From NCBI RefSeq assembly GCF_000966285.1, contig NZ_KQ031391.1, positions 3,507,208 through 3,571,207 of the forward strand: a DNA stretch of 64,000 nucleotides, read 5' to 3'. The stretch comes from Pseudofrankia sp. DC12. Its GTDB lineage: Bacteria; Actinomycetota; Actinomycetes; Frankiales; Frankiaceae. Shown here piece by piece: positions 17,360 to 29,588 of this stretch (the stretch's first letter is position 1; the number at the start of each line of letters is the position of its first letter). Under the pieces are notes generated by a model, which was not told where the DNA came from, did not search any database, and worked only from the letters and a program-made list of their open reading frames with translations. The position numbers and the translations under genes were made by a program.

Positions 17360-18508
17360 CTACCGGCTGGGGACGGGGTTGGCCCGGGCGCCGCTCAGGA
17401 TGCGCCACACGACGGTCGCAGTGTCGAACGCGGCCGGGCCGGTCGACGCGGGCCAGCCGTGGTCGACGTCGGGCAGGAAGTAGTCGACCACCCGGGCGCT
17501 CGCGGCACAGGTGGACTCGGTCCGCACAGCGTCGGTCGGGCTGGTCGCCGTGCTGACCGGCACCGGCGTGATCGGCGCGGCGCCGCCGGAGGCCGGGTCG
17601 CCGGACGTCCGTGCGCCGGCCAGCGTGGCGCGGATCTGCGCCGGTGTCACTGCCGGGCTGCCGGTGCTGAGCGCGTCGCTCAGGCGCGGCGCACCGTCCG
17701 GGCCAGTCGCCGTGACGTCGCCGGCGCTGGTGGCCGGCTCACAGCGGTCCAGGGCACGAAACGGGGCCAGGCTGTCCACGGTCGAGGTGATCGGCGCGCC
17801 GAGATCGGGCTGCCAGGGAGTTCCGGCGGCCGGCACGTGCTGGTCCTTGCCGCCGTGTACCGATACGACGGTCACCGGAGTCCTCGGCGCGCACCCGGGC
17901 ACTTCCAGGCTGCCGGCCACGACGGCGATCCCGGCGATGTCCTCGGGGTGCTCGCAGGCGTAGCGGTACGCCAGCATGCCGCCGTTGGACAGTCCGACGA
18001 TCAGCACCCTGGTCGGGTCGATCGGGTAGTTCGCCTCCAGGTGCTCGATCAGCGCGTGCAGGTAGGCGACGTCGTCGATCTTCTTGCTGGCCGCGGCGCC
18101 GCAGCAGTTGCCCGCGTCCCACGAGCCGTCGATGCCGTCCGGGCTGACCATCGCGAAGCCCGCGGTCTCGGCGAGCTGGCTCAGTCCCCAGCCGTCCGTC
18201 TCGGTTGCCGAGTGGAACAGGCTGTGCAGCGCGATGACCAGCGGGTAGGGCCCGGCGGTGTCCGGCCCGGGCAGCACGAGGCGCAGCTGGGCCGTGCGGC
18301 CGGAGCGTTCGTAGGCGTCCGGGCCGGTCGTGTGGGTGGGGGTGGCGGCGGCGGCCACGGCGGCCGGCGTCGCCCCGGCCGCGCCACCGGCAGCGGGCGG
18401 GTCACCGGCCGGGAAGCCGCATCCGGCGAAGGCCAGAGCGGCGAACAGGAGGCTGAGGGGCCAGACCGTGACGGCCCGGCGGCGACGGACGGCCGACACA
18501 TCGCCCAT
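17360..18508 (-). CDS. LpqC-type lipoprotein esterase / polyhydroxybutyrate depolymerase family
   Basis: The start is ATG 18508 (GGGAAACGG upstream), so that 'RRRRAVTVWPLSLLFAALAFAGC' forms a lipoprotein signal with lipobox 'AFAGC'. The 382-residue product is an alpha/beta hydrolase of the LpqC/PHB-depolymerase family. It has 'LVIALHSLFHSATETDGWGLSQLAE', 'VSPDGIDGSWDAGNCCG', the nucleophile elbow 'GLSNGGM' and the final His in 'DVDHGWP'. The paired Cys of the 'NCCG' motif are typical of the family. A Pro/Ala/Thr-rich insertion of about 80 residues precedes the last catalytic part. It should act on ester polymers or xylan-linked phenolic esters outside the membrane; the substrate is unknown. 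Confidence 0.85.
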   Translation of the reverse strand: MGDVSAVRRRRAVTVWPLSLLFAALAFAGCGFPAGDPPAAGGAAGATPAAVAAAATPTHTTGPDAYERSGRTAQLRLVLPGPDTAGPYPLVIALHSLFHSATETDGWGLSQLAETAGFAMVSPDGIDGSWDAGNCCGAAASKKIDDVAYLHALIEHLEANYPIDPTRVLIVGLSNGGMLAYRYACEHPEDIAGIAVVAGSLEVPGCAPRTPVTVVSVHGGKDQHVPAAGTPWQPDLGAPITSTVDSLAPFRALDRCEPATSAGDVTATGPDGAPRLSDALSTGSPAVTPAQIRATLAGARTSGDPASGGAAPITPVPVSTATSPTDAVRTESTCAASARVVDYFLPDVDHGWPASTGPAAFDTATVVWRILSGARANPVPSR

Positions 18509-18970
18509 TTTGCCGTTTCCCTGGGCGGACCCGACGCCCGGTTGTCCATCATGGCCGTCAGTGGTCCCTTTGCCACGTGTCGCCCGTCTTCGGGTGTGCT
18601 GGGCGGGTGACATCCCAGGTCGTCTCCGCCACATGAGGTCGTGGCGCCGGCTGGCGGCCACGCAGGGCCCAGGCGCTCCGGCTGCGGCGTCGGCGCCCTG
18701 GTGGCGGGCTTGGCGGCATCACTCGGCGACGGGCGGCGTCGGGCGTTTGGGCGGGCGCGAGAGGATGACACGGTGGGGAGGGGTTCGGCGAACTGTCGGG
18801 CGTGGCCGGCCCTTGTGCGGCACTCTGGGAGTGGAAGCCAGCGCGGGCGACGAGCCAGCTGACGGCGGGCCGGCCGGCTCGTCGCAATGTGAAGCGCGAC
18901 TGCCCCCAGGGTAGGTAGTCAGGAGACGCGACCGGAGCGAGCAATCGGCAATCCGGAGGGACAACTCTCG
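18509..18970. other. Divergent promoter region, no gene seen
   Basis: The 460 bases lie between the start of the lipoprotein esterase (minus) and the small gene at 18971 (plus). Frames here have no consistent coding bias. No promoter boxes could be assigned with confidence. Confidence 0.4.
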
Positions 18971-19234
18971 GTGGACGAGCTATCGGACATGGACCGTTCC
19001 CGCCTGCTCCTTGGGTGGCTGGCGGCGCGGCGCGCAGTGGACCACTGCCTGTCGGACCTGCTGGCTGCCGGACCGGCGGGTGAGCGGCGCGTCCGGGCCC
19101 AGCTGGCCCTGGTGGACGACCTGGAGAGCCGTGCCCAGGCGGCCTTCGACCGTTACCGCACGGCCGCGGAGAAGACGGCTGGCGCCCAGCACGAGCGCCC
19201 CCACCTCAACGTCGTCCGCGGCGAGCGACCCTAG
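18971..19234 (+). CDS. Small helical hypothetical protein
   Basis: This 87-residue protein starts at GTG, ten bases after GGAGGG. It is predicted to be almost wholly helical ('RLLLGWLAARRAVDHCLSDLL', 'RVRAQLALVDDLESRAQAAFDRYRTAAEK') with a polar tail 'HLNVVRGERP'. There is no signal or membrane segment. The family is not recognised. Oddly, the DNA for the tail and stop codon recurs in degraded form twice downstream as part of a tandem repeat, so the 3' end has been duplicated. Confidence 0.6.
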   Translation: MDELSDMDRSRLLLGWLAARRAVDHCLSDLLAAGPAGERRVRAQLALVDDLESRAQAAFDRYRTAAEKTAGAQHERPHLNVVRGERP

Positions 19235-19505
19235 CGGTACCCACCCACGAAGCCGGCCCATCTCGACGTCGTCCGCGGCGAACGACCTAGTCGGCGAGCG
19301 GCCTCAGCCGGTGCAGCAGCCTCAAGCGGTACGCGACCGCAATGGGCGAGCGCCAAGCGATGCCAGCCACGAAGCCAACCCGCCCATCTCCACCGTCGTC
19401 CGCGGCGAACGACCCTAGTCGGCGAGCGGCCTTGGCCGGTGCGGCAGCCTCAGGCGGTACGCGACCTCAGCCGGCGGGCGCCCAAGCGAGACCCGGCCAC
19501 GAAGC
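19210..19505 (+). repeat. Imperfect tandem repeat of about 127 bp
   Basis: Two near-complete units run from about 19244 to 19497, with partial units at each end. Landmarks recur in order: CCACGAAGCC (19247, 19369, 19498), CGTCGTCCGCGGCGA (19210, 19267, 19394), and TAGTCGGCGAGCGGCC followed by GCAGCCTCA.GCGGTACGCGACC (19288 and 19416). The first partial unit is the end of the gene at 18971. The units have no coding bias of their own. Confidence 0.75.
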
Positions 19506-19560
19506 CAACCCAGTACGGCCTCGGCTCCCGATTTCCACGTCCCGATCGATAGGCGTTCGC

Positions 19561-19628
19561 AGGGCGCCCTAGCGCCCGACGGGCGGTCGGCCAGCGGGCG
19601 CTCCGCGCCCGTTCTGGCCGACCGCCGC
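19561..19628 (+). repeat. Dispersed two-hairpin element, copy A
   Basis: The copy starts AGGGCGCCCTAGCGCCC, a short hairpin, then has a second inverted repeat (GCGGGCGCTCCGCGCCCG) and ends TTCTGGCCGACCGCCG. The same plan recurs at 36927-36995 and 42085-42166, always on the plus strand and between genes. Confidence 0.75.
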
Positions 19629-19990
19629 GGTCGCGCCTCCGTACGCCCCCCTCCGAGCGTCGGGCCGGCGCGACCGCGGCCGGGTGGGACCGTCGGCAAC
19701 GCGCGGAGCCCTCCAACTCACGCACGTGCGCGGTCCCCCGGTGGCGGAGGAGTCCCCACAGCCTCCGCCTGGCCTTCGTTGCGTGGCTCAGTGCCCGCGA
19801 CCAGCTCTGGGGCATCTACCCGGTTGGAGCGGGGCTAACGCCTCCTACCTGCGAACCTGGCTGATCGCCGCGTCCAAGCCCGGCTCGGCGACCACGTCGG
19901 CGACCGTCCTTCGCCAGGCGCGCCGATCGCTCCCTCGGGTGGCTCACGGAAGGACCGCGGTTGACGCCACCCGAGGGGTTGAAAGTGCGA
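19629..19990. other. Intergenic, one hairpin, no gene seen
   Basis: No convincing frame is present. GGCGGAGG (19743-19750) pairs with CCTCCGCC (19762-19769) to give an eight-base-pair stem that could end transcription from the L,D-transpeptidase operon on the minus strand, though it is more than 200 bases away. Confidence 0.4.
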
Positions 19991-20761
19991 TCAGGCGATG
20001 ATGTCGACCGGGGTGCCGGTCGGGACCGTTCCGGCGAGCCGGGTGATCGCGTCGTTGCTGAGCCGGATACAGCCGTGCGAGACGTCGTGGCCCAGCAGCT
20101 GGGGCTGGTTGGTCCCGTGCAGGCCGATGACCGGCTTCGTCCCGTCGAACGACGCCAGGGTCGTCGAGAAGCCGCTCAGCCCGAACGCGTACGGTCCGTA
20201 GGGGCCGTTCGGGTTCGGCGGCTTGAGCAGTTCGGCGAGGTAGAACCGGCCACCCGGAGTCGGGGTGTCCGAGGTGCCGATCGCGACCTTCTCGACGGCG
20301 ATCACGCCACCCGACTTGTAGAGGGTCATCGTGTGCTGGCCGCGCGAGACCACGATCCGGTAGGGCGTGGTACTCGCCGTGACCTGGTCGGTCTTGACCC
20401 AGCCGGTGCTGCCGTTGGGCTGGACCGGCAGGAGGACCTGCCACCAGCCAGGCAGCTTTGCCGTCACCAGGAAGACCAGCTTGGCGCCGTCCTGGTTCGG
20501 GTTGGCGAGCCGGACCTTCACCGTCCCGGCGCTTCCGGCCGTGCTGGGCGCCGCGTAGACGGCGACTGAGCCGGTGTTGGCGGTCAGGATCGTGCTGTCC
20601 ACGCCGACGCCGGCCACTGCGGAGAGCTCGCTCTTCACGGTGTCCGGGATCTGGGTCGAGGTGGCGGACGAGGAGCCCTTGCCACCGCCGCAACCGGCCA
20701 CGGCGACGACGGCGATGGCCGCTGTCGCCGTGACGCGGGCGAGTGAGGCTGAGAAACGCAC
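19991..20761 (-). CDS. L,D-transpeptidase (YkuD domain) lipoprotein
   Basis: The 256-residue product has a lipoprotein signal ending in lipobox 'VAVAGCGGG' (Cys about 24). An SH3-like stretch (about 60-125, 'VWVK'-type 'GSTGWVKTDQV') is followed by a YkuD catalytic domain. Its signature is complete: 'IGLHGTN' supplies the His and 'SHGCIRLSNDAI' the nucleophile Cys with its Ser and His. Such enzymes form 3-3 cross-links in peptidoglycan or attach proteins to the wall. The gene is two bases downstream of the secreted Thr/Pro-rich protein and is most likely co-transcribed with it. Confidence 0.9.
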   Translation of the reverse strand: MRFSASLARVTATAAIAVVAVAGCGGGKGSSSATSTQIPDTVKSELSAVAGVGVDSTILTANTGSVAVYAAPSTAGSAGTVKVRLANPNQDGAKLVFLVTAKLPGWWQVLLPVQPNGSTGWVKTDQVTASTTPYRIVVSRGQHTMTLYKSGGVIAVEKVAIGTSDTPTPGGRFYLAELLKPPNPNGPYGPYAFGLSGFSTTLASFDGTKPVIGLHGTNQPQLLGHDVSHGCIRLSNDAITRLAGTVPTGTPVDIIA

Positions 20762-20763
20762 GG

Positions 20764-21576
20764 TCAGCCCGTGAAGTGCGGGGTGCCCGGGACGGCCACG
20801 CCCGTGGCGGGCGGGGCGACCGGCAGCACGATCGGCGGGATCTTGACGGAGGTGCCGCCGGGGCAGGTCGAGTAGCCGACGGCCGGGATCGCGACCAGCA
20901 GGGTGCTGGTCTTGGCGTCCCAGGGCGAGGCGATCACGGCGATCGAGTGGCTGTTCAGGGTCTGGCTCTCACCTGGGGCGATCATCGAGACGCCGCCACC
21001 GAGGTTGATGTCGAACCAGCCGTAGCCCAGCGCGGCGGTGCCGGTGTTCGTGACCGTCCAGATCGGGCCGTCCGGGCCGCACTTGGCCGTGATGACCAGC
21101 GGGTTCGGCACGAAGTCCTGGATGCCCGTGATCTGCTTGTCACAGGGCAGCTTGACCGGCGAGAACGAGTTGAAGGCGTCGCAGTCCTTCTTGATGTCCA
21201 GGTTGATCGTCCCGAGGCCCGGGATGACGATGACACCGGGCGACGAGCTCGGGCTCGTGTTGGGGGTGCCGGGGGTGGTCACCTCCGGCGTCGCGGTGCC
21301 GCCCGCCACGATCACGCCGCAGGGCGCGGCGGTGGTCTCGGTCGCCGTCGGAGTCGGCGCGCTCGCGGTGCTGGTCGCCGTGGCGGTGGGCGTGCCGGTC
21401 GGCGTCGTTGTCGTGGTCGCCGTGACCGACGCTGCGGCCGTCGGTGACGGCGTGGTGCAGGAGGTCGACGTCGGCGTCGGGGTCGGGGTGTCGGCGGCCC
21501 AGGCGGGGCTGGCGATGGCGACCATTGCCGCGCCAAGCAGGCCGGCCGTGGCGGCCCGCATTCTGGAGTTACGCAT
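20764..21576 (-). CDS. Secreted Thr/Pro-rich protein preceding the L,D-transpeptidase
   Basis: The 270-residue protein has a classic signal peptide (1-28, 'MVAIASPAWA'). A low-complexity Thr/Pro/Ala/Ser region (about 29-125) follows, then a compact domain of about 130 residues with four Cys ('KKDCDAFNSF', 'KLPCDKQ', 'TAKCGPDGP', 'YSTCPGG'). The domain reads like an immunoglobulin-type beta fold ('WTVTNTGTAALGYGWFDI'). It is immediately upstream of the transpeptidase, so it may be a wall-associated partner or substrate. No known family is recognised. Confidence 0.75.
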   Translation of the reverse strand: MRNSRMRAATAGLLGAAMVAIASPAWAADTPTPTPTSTSCTTPSPTAAASVTATTTTTPTGTPTATATSTASAPTPTATETTAAPCGVIVAGGTATPEVTTPGTPNTSPSSSPGVIVIPGLGTINLDIKKDCDAFNSFSPVKLPCDKQITGIQDFVPNPLVITAKCGPDGPIWTVTNTGTAALGYGWFDINLGGGVSMIAPGESQTLNSHSIAVIASPWDAKTSTLLVAIPAVGYSTCPGGTSVKIPPIVLPVAPPATGVAVPGTPHFTG

Positions 21577-21801
21577 GGATCCGTTCTCCCTTGCAGGACG
21601 ACGGGCCCACGGCGGTCATGTTCCCGCGCGGCCCCGGCTAGCCGGACTCGACGGGCATCCTGCTCGGGTGCGCCGTCGCCGGCAGGAACGGTACCAATAT
21701 CGCAAAGCGCATACTCGACGCGGGTACCGGGCTAGCGCGCACGTTGGGTACGGGTTTCTTTTGGGCGCCGGTGCCGAGCCGGTGGCCGGAGCACGCGAGA
21801 A

Positions 21802-21838
21802 CGGCCGGCCGGATCCCCTGACGGGATCCGGCCGGCCG
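21802..21838 (-). terminator. Perfect 16-bp terminator hairpin downstream of serC
   Basis: CGGCCGGCCGGATCCC pairs with GGGATCCGGCCGGCCG around the loop CTGAC. It lies 29 bases beyond the serC stop on the minus strand. No T-run follows. Confidence 0.8.
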
Positions 21839-21866
21839 ATCACGCGGTAGTGGGCCCGCCGGCTCG

Positions 21867-24111
<2,245 letters not shown>

Positions 24112-24650
24112 CGAGTCCGGATCTCCGCTCTGAGTTCGCGACTTGAATCCTGTTGTGGTTCGTTGCCTGCTTCGGATCGGGTTCGGCGAGCCGCGGGTGG
24201 CGCGCGTCCTGCCGCCCTGGCTGTGCCCGGCCGGCCAGTCTCGCCGAAAACGGCGTCCGCCGGCCATCCCTCCATCCAACTCTTCTCGACGGACCTTCGC
24301 CCTCAAGGCGGCGTGGAGAAAGCCCTCACCGCGCCGAGGTGTCGTAGCTCACATCGGGGCGAAGCCGGTAGGAGCCGGAAAACGGTCCGGTCACGTCCCA
24401 GCGGAGGTCGCCGCCGCTCACTGCCGCGTCGTGGGCTCGCGGTCCGTGCCGCGGTGCCCGGATCGGGCGGTGGCGTGGTGCCAGGATCGGGCTCATGGCC
24501 GCCCGCGAACCCGCCCCCGCCGGGGCACCGGACACGTACGTCGAGGCCCCGGCCGCCGGCGTCGCGCCGCCCCGTTCCGCGGAACGCGGAGATCACCGCG
24601 GCCGGGGCCTGGACAGGCATGACGACGTTCCTGACCACGATGGCGCCGAT
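24112..24650. other. Divergent region between citA and pdxH
   Basis: Some 540 bases hold the promoters of citA (minus) and pdxH (plus). Open frames reach in from pdxH (to 24495) but the residues before 24651 are Pro/Ala/Arg-rich and unlike PdxH. No other gene is supported. Confidence 0.4.
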
Positions 24651-25322
24651 GTGACGGCCAACCTTGGCGAGCTTCGACGGGTCTACGACGTCGGCTGGCT
24701 CGATGAGGGTGACCTTGCGCCAGTCTGGGTGGAGCAGTTCGCCAACTGGTTCGCCGACGCGGAGGCTCCCGGTTCCGGGGTGCTCGAGCCCAACGCGATG
24801 GTCTTCGGCACAGCCGACGCCGCCGGCCGGCCGAGCGCCAGGACCGTGCTGCTGAAGGGCTTCAGCGCCGAGGGGTTCCTGCTCTTCACCAACTACAACT
24901 CCCGCAAGGGCCAGGAGAGCGCGGCCAACCCACACGGCAGCCTCGTGTTCCCCTGGTACGCGCTGGAACGTCAGGTGATCGTCGTCGGCGCGGTCGAACG
25001 GATCTCACCGGCCCATTCGGCCGAGTACTTCCGGTCCCGGCCGAGAGGCAGCCAGCTCGGTGCCTGGGCCAGCCGGCAGTCCGCCGTCCTGACCTCGCGC
25101 GCGGAGCTGGAACGGCGCGACCTGCAGTTCGCCGAGCGCTGGCCCGACGGCACCGAGATCCCTGTCCCGACCTTCTGGGGAGGCCTCCTGGTCGTGCCCG
25201 AGACGGTCGAGTTCTGGCAGGGCCGACCGGACCGCCTCCACGACCGCCTCCGGTATCGCCGCGTCACTGCACCTGGCCCCGATGGCCCGGACAACTGGGT
25301 CATCGAACGCCTTTCCCCCTGA
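24651..25322 (+). CDS. pdxH: Pyridoxamine 5'-phosphate oxidase
   Basis: An FMN enzyme that oxidises pyridoxamine or pyridoxine 5'-phosphate to pyridoxal 5'-phosphate. The GTG at 24651 gives 223 residues, the usual length. Visible motifs are 'PNAMVFGTADAAGRPSARTVLLKGF' (FMN contact), 'FTNYNSRKGQE', 'FPWYALERQVIVVGAVERI', 'SRPRGSQLGAWASRQS' and the C-terminal 'FWQGRPDRLHDRLRYRR'. It is oriented away from the serC-citA operon. Grouping with serC is sensible because SerC also serves B6 synthesis in some bacteria. Confidence 0.95.
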   Translation: MTANLGELRRVYDVGWLDEGDLAPVWVEQFANWFADAEAPGSGVLEPNAMVFGTADAAGRPSARTVLLKGFSAEGFLLFTNYNSRKGQESAANPHGSLVFPWYALERQVIVVGAVERISPAHSAEYFRSRPRGSQLGAWASRQSAVLTSRAELERRDLQFAERWPDGTEIPVPTFWGGLLVVPETVEFWQGRPDRLHDRLRYRRVTAPGPDGPDNWVIERLSP

Positions 25323-25461
25323 CTCGTGCGGCTGCCACTCCGGTCGTTCCGGCCGTCGCTGGCAGAAGCCGATCAAGGCGCTGGTGCGGACGACGAAGGG
25401 TCGGCCCAACCCCATGGATCAGGGGCCGGGCCGGCCTTCTGACCGAGCCTTGCCGGGGGCG

Positions 25462-26829
<1,368 letters not shown>

Positions 26830-27279
26830 GCCGGGCTCCTCTCGCTGTGGCAGCGCAGTCGGTCGACGGGCTGGCACGACGCCGGCGCCGTGAGTCCGGG
26901 GTTGCGGAGCCCTCGCGCCGGTTTGCTGGCAGTTCGTTGCTCCCAAGTCTCGCCGCTGGAGGCGCCACATGCGCGTGATCGGAGTGGAACATCCGACGTG
27001 GGCTGCGCCACCCGGTCTGTCCCCCGTCGCCGGGTTGGTCAGCGCTGTTGTGCGCCCACCGCGTAGCGCTGTGACCTGGCTACATGACGTGTTCGTCAGA
27101 CCGGTGAACGTTGCTTCCTGACGGGTGATACCCAGTCTTGATGTGAATGCGTTGAGCGTCGTCGCGGCGGCCGGTGGGTGCGCCGGGCCGGCGGTCCGTC
27201 CGGGTGCGAGTTGTCACACTCGGTGGTATCCGCGCCGGGCGCGGGCCTCGCGGCCACACCGCGGGCCCGCACGTCCGGC
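26830..27279. other. Leader region of gltA, no gene seen
   Basis: The 450 bases between marR and gltA have no coding bias. A short inverted repeat TGACG-TGTT-CGTCA lies at about 27083-27096 and might be an operator for gltA; no known regulator site matches it. Confidence 0.4.
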
Positions 27280-27705
27280 TCAGGAGCCGGCGAGCCGCTC
27301 CAGGATCGGTGCCGCGTGGCGCAGCGCGGCGATCTCGAGATCGGAGAGCTCCGCCAGGCGTTCGGCCAGCCATTCGTCCCGGCGGCGGCGGTCCGCCTCC
27401 AGCAGCGCCCGGCCGGCCTCGGTGACCTCCGCGATGACCTGCCGGCCGTCAGTGGGGTGCGCCGACCTCGCCACCAGGCCGGAATCCGCGAGATTGCTGA
27501 TGACCCGGGTCATCGAGGGCGGCTGAACCCGCTCGTGCGCCGCGATCTCGCCCAACGTCATCGGGCCGTGCCGCTCCAGCGTGGCGAGCACCGCGAGCTG
27601 CGTCGGCGTGAGGCTGCTCGACCGCTCCTGGCGCATCCGCCGCGACAGCCGCATCACCGAGAGACGCAATGCCGACGCAAGCTCGGTCTTCGCGGCGCTG
27701 TCCAT
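27280..27705 (-). CDS. MarR-family transcriptional regulator
   Basis: The ATG at 27705 is preferred (one at 27729 is also possible). The 141-residue protein has the MarR winged helix: 'LTPTQLAVLATLERHGPMTLGEIAAHERVQPPSMTRVISNLADSGLV', then the wing 'RSAHPTDGRQVIAEVTEAGRALLE' and a C-terminal dimerisation helix. No efflux or catabolic operon flanks it, so its target cannot be guessed. The oxidoreductase gene 120 bases upstream is on the same strand. Confidence 0.9.
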   Translation of the reverse strand: MDSAAKTELASALRLSVMRLSRRMRQERSSSLTPTQLAVLATLERHGPMTLGEIAAHERVQPPSMTRVISNLADSGLVARSAHPTDGRQVIAEVTEAGRALLEADRRRRDEWLAERLAELSDLEIAALRHAAPILERLAGS

Positions 27706-27825
27706 CATCTGACGGTACTCATGACCCAACTTCAGGATCTAGCCGCCGCTCGGCAAGTGCCGGTGCGAACGGTTCCGACCGGACGACAGCCGACAGCCGC
27801 CCGCGCGCCGGGGGCGCGGCCGGGA

Positions 27826-28839
27826 CTAGAGCTCCACCCAGCCGCCGGCCTCGCGGGAGCGGCGCGCCGCGTCCTGCAGTCGCGTGACCGTCAGCAGATC
27901 GTGGACGGTCGCGCCGCGGACCATCGCCGGGTCGTCCAGCTCGACCGCCCGCACCAGGTCGTAGGTCGCCTCGACCAGGCCCGGGCGCTCGGAGACCGGC
28001 GGCGGCATCCACACGGTGCGCACCCCCTCGTGGTCGGACCGCCGGACCCGCCGGCCCTCGACCACGATCCGGCCCTCCTCACCGCACAGCGTGAACGTCG
28101 CGTCGGTGAGCCTCGCGCCCATCTGCTCGTGGACGAGCACCGTGGCGCCGCTCGCGGTCAGCAGCGCGAGGGTAACCGGCGCGGTGCTGGTCAGCAGCGG
28201 GGCCGGCATGCCCGCCGGGTCGGCGCAGACCGCCAGCACCTCGCCGCACCAGCGCACGGTCAGGTCGAGGATCTCCGCCCGCCCGAGCGGCCCGGACGGC
28301 GCGCCGACGACGGTCATCTGGGTGAGCCGGCCGAGCGCCGGCACCGACGCCTGGACGTGCCAGGCCGCCGGCCAGGCCCGGTCGTCGAACGCCACGACGT
28401 GCGCGAGGTCCGCGTCCTCGGCGACGTCGGCGACCGCGCGCAGCGCCTCCGGGTCCGAGGTGACCGCCCTGACCAGCAGCACGTGCAGCCCGGCCTCGGC
28501 GGCCCGCTGAGCGATCAGGTCGGACGCCGGCGGCGCGAGCTCGATGCACACAGCCTCGATGTCGTCCGACAGCAGCGCGGCCAGGTCGCCGTACGCCCGT
28601 GGTGCCCCCACGTCGGCGGCCCAGGCGAGCGACTCCAGCGGCTCCGGCGCGAGGAGCCCGACCACGTCCATCCCGGCCTCCCGCAGCAGGCTCGCGGTCA
28701 GGCGCTCGGAGCCGTCGGTGACCAGCGCCGCGGCGACCGGAAGCTGCGGGTCGCGGCGCCGGTCTGCCCGCCGCTGCTCCCGCCAGGTCTGCGCGGCGAC
28801 CGGGTCGCGCGGCCCGACGAGCTCGGGAACGGTGGTCAT
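27826..28839 (-). CDS. Gfo/Idh/MocA-family oxidoreductase-like protein
   Basis: The 337-residue protein has a Rossmann-like N-terminal half ('VAAALVTDGSERLTASLLREAGMDVVGLL', 'ALLSDDIEAVCIELAP', 'AEAGLHVLLVRAV') and a C-terminal half with 'GAPSGPLGRAEILDLTVRWCGEVL', as in the Gfo/Idh/MocA group. The usual GxGxxG dinucleotide motif and the EKP catalytic motif ('EKPLA') are absent or changed: the position reads 'LVRAV'. It may therefore be non-catalytic or use another mode. Substrate is unknown. It diverges from thpR. Confidence 0.7.
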   Translation of the reverse strand: MTTVPELVGPRDPVAAQTWREQRRADRRRDPQLPVAAALVTDGSERLTASLLREAGMDVVGLLAPEPLESLAWAADVGAPRAYGDLAALLSDDIEAVCIELAPPASDLIAQRAAEAGLHVLLVRAVTSDPEALRAVADVAEDADLAHVVAFDDRAWPAAWHVQASVPALGRLTQMTVVGAPSGPLGRAEILDLTVRWCGEVLAVCADPAGMPAPLLTSTAPVTLALLTASGATVLVHEQMGARLTDATFTLCGEEGRIVVEGRRVRRSDHEGVRTVWMPPPVSERPGLVEATYDLVRAVELDDPAMVRGATVHDLLTVTRLQDAARRSREAGGWVEL

Positions 28840-28961
28840 GGCACCAGATAGTGCCTCCGCCTGCGCCCCGGCGACGAACGGTTGGGCCGAGCCACCGGCG
28901 GCAATCTTGTCGATCTTTGGTGAGCGGGCGCAGTCCGGGCGTGATGGGCGATGATCGGGGC

Positions 28962-29588
28962 ATGGCGAGGCTGTTCGTCGCCGCTACGCCGCCGGCCGAG
29001 GTCATCGCGGCGCTCGGCGCGGCGGTGGCCCGGGCGAGACCGACGGCGCCGGCGCTGCGCTGGGTGGATCTGGCCCGCAGCCACCTGACGCTCGTGTTCC
29101 TCGGCTCGGTCGACGACGCCCTGCGCGCCGCGCTGGCCGAGCGGCTCGGCCGGGTCGCGCGGCGCCACCCACCGGTGGAGGTCGCCCTGGCCGGAGCCGG
29201 GCGGTTCGGCGACCGGGTCCTGTGGGCCGGGGTCGACGGCGAGCTGGCCCCGCTGGCCGCGGGGATATGTCGCGCGGCGCGGCGAGCGGGCGTGGCCGAC
29301 CTGGACCCGCGCCCGTTGCGGGCGCACCTCACTCTTGCCTACGCCCGCGCTGGCCGCCGGGTGGACCAGGCCGGCTCGGCGCGCGCGGCGGCTGGTTCCC
29401 GGGCCGCTGGCACTTCCGGTGGGCCGGGCGCCTCGGCGGAGCCTATGGACCTGCGTCCGGTCGTGGCCGCCCTCGGCGGGCTGCCGGCCCTGGCCTGGAC
29501 GGTCGACCGCTTCGAGCTGATGAGCAGCGTGCTGGGCCCCCAGCCCGCCTACACGGTCGAGTCGACCTGGCCGTTGGCCGGCGCCTGA
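28962..29588 (+). CDS. thpR: RNA 2',3'-cyclic phosphodiesterase
   Basis: The ATG at 28962 begins 'MARLFVAATPPAEV', the normal start of this 2H phosphoesterase. The two HxT motifs are both present: 'RSHLTLVFLGSV' and 'RAHLTLAYARAG'. The enzyme opens 2',3'-cyclic phosphates on RNA ends to 2'-phosphates. At 208 residues it is slightly longer than average because of a Gly/Ala-rich insertion (about 135-160) before the C-terminal strand 'WTVDRFELMSSVLG'. Confidence 0.9.
   Translation: MARLFVAATPPAEVIAALGAAVARARPTAPALRWVDLARSHLTLVFLGSVDDALRAALAERLGRVARRHPPVEVALAGAGRFGDRVLWAGVDGELAPLAAGICRAARRAGVADLDPRPLRAHLTLAYARAGRRVDQAGSARAAAGSRAAGTSGGPGASAEPMDLRPVVAALGGLPALAWTVDRFELMSSVLGPQPAYTVESTWPLAGA

Noticed and set aside
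25322-25461. Extra coding sequence between pdxH and gltA
   Set aside because: Frames crossing it are shadows of the gltA 3' end; the gap holds no start with a ribosome site.
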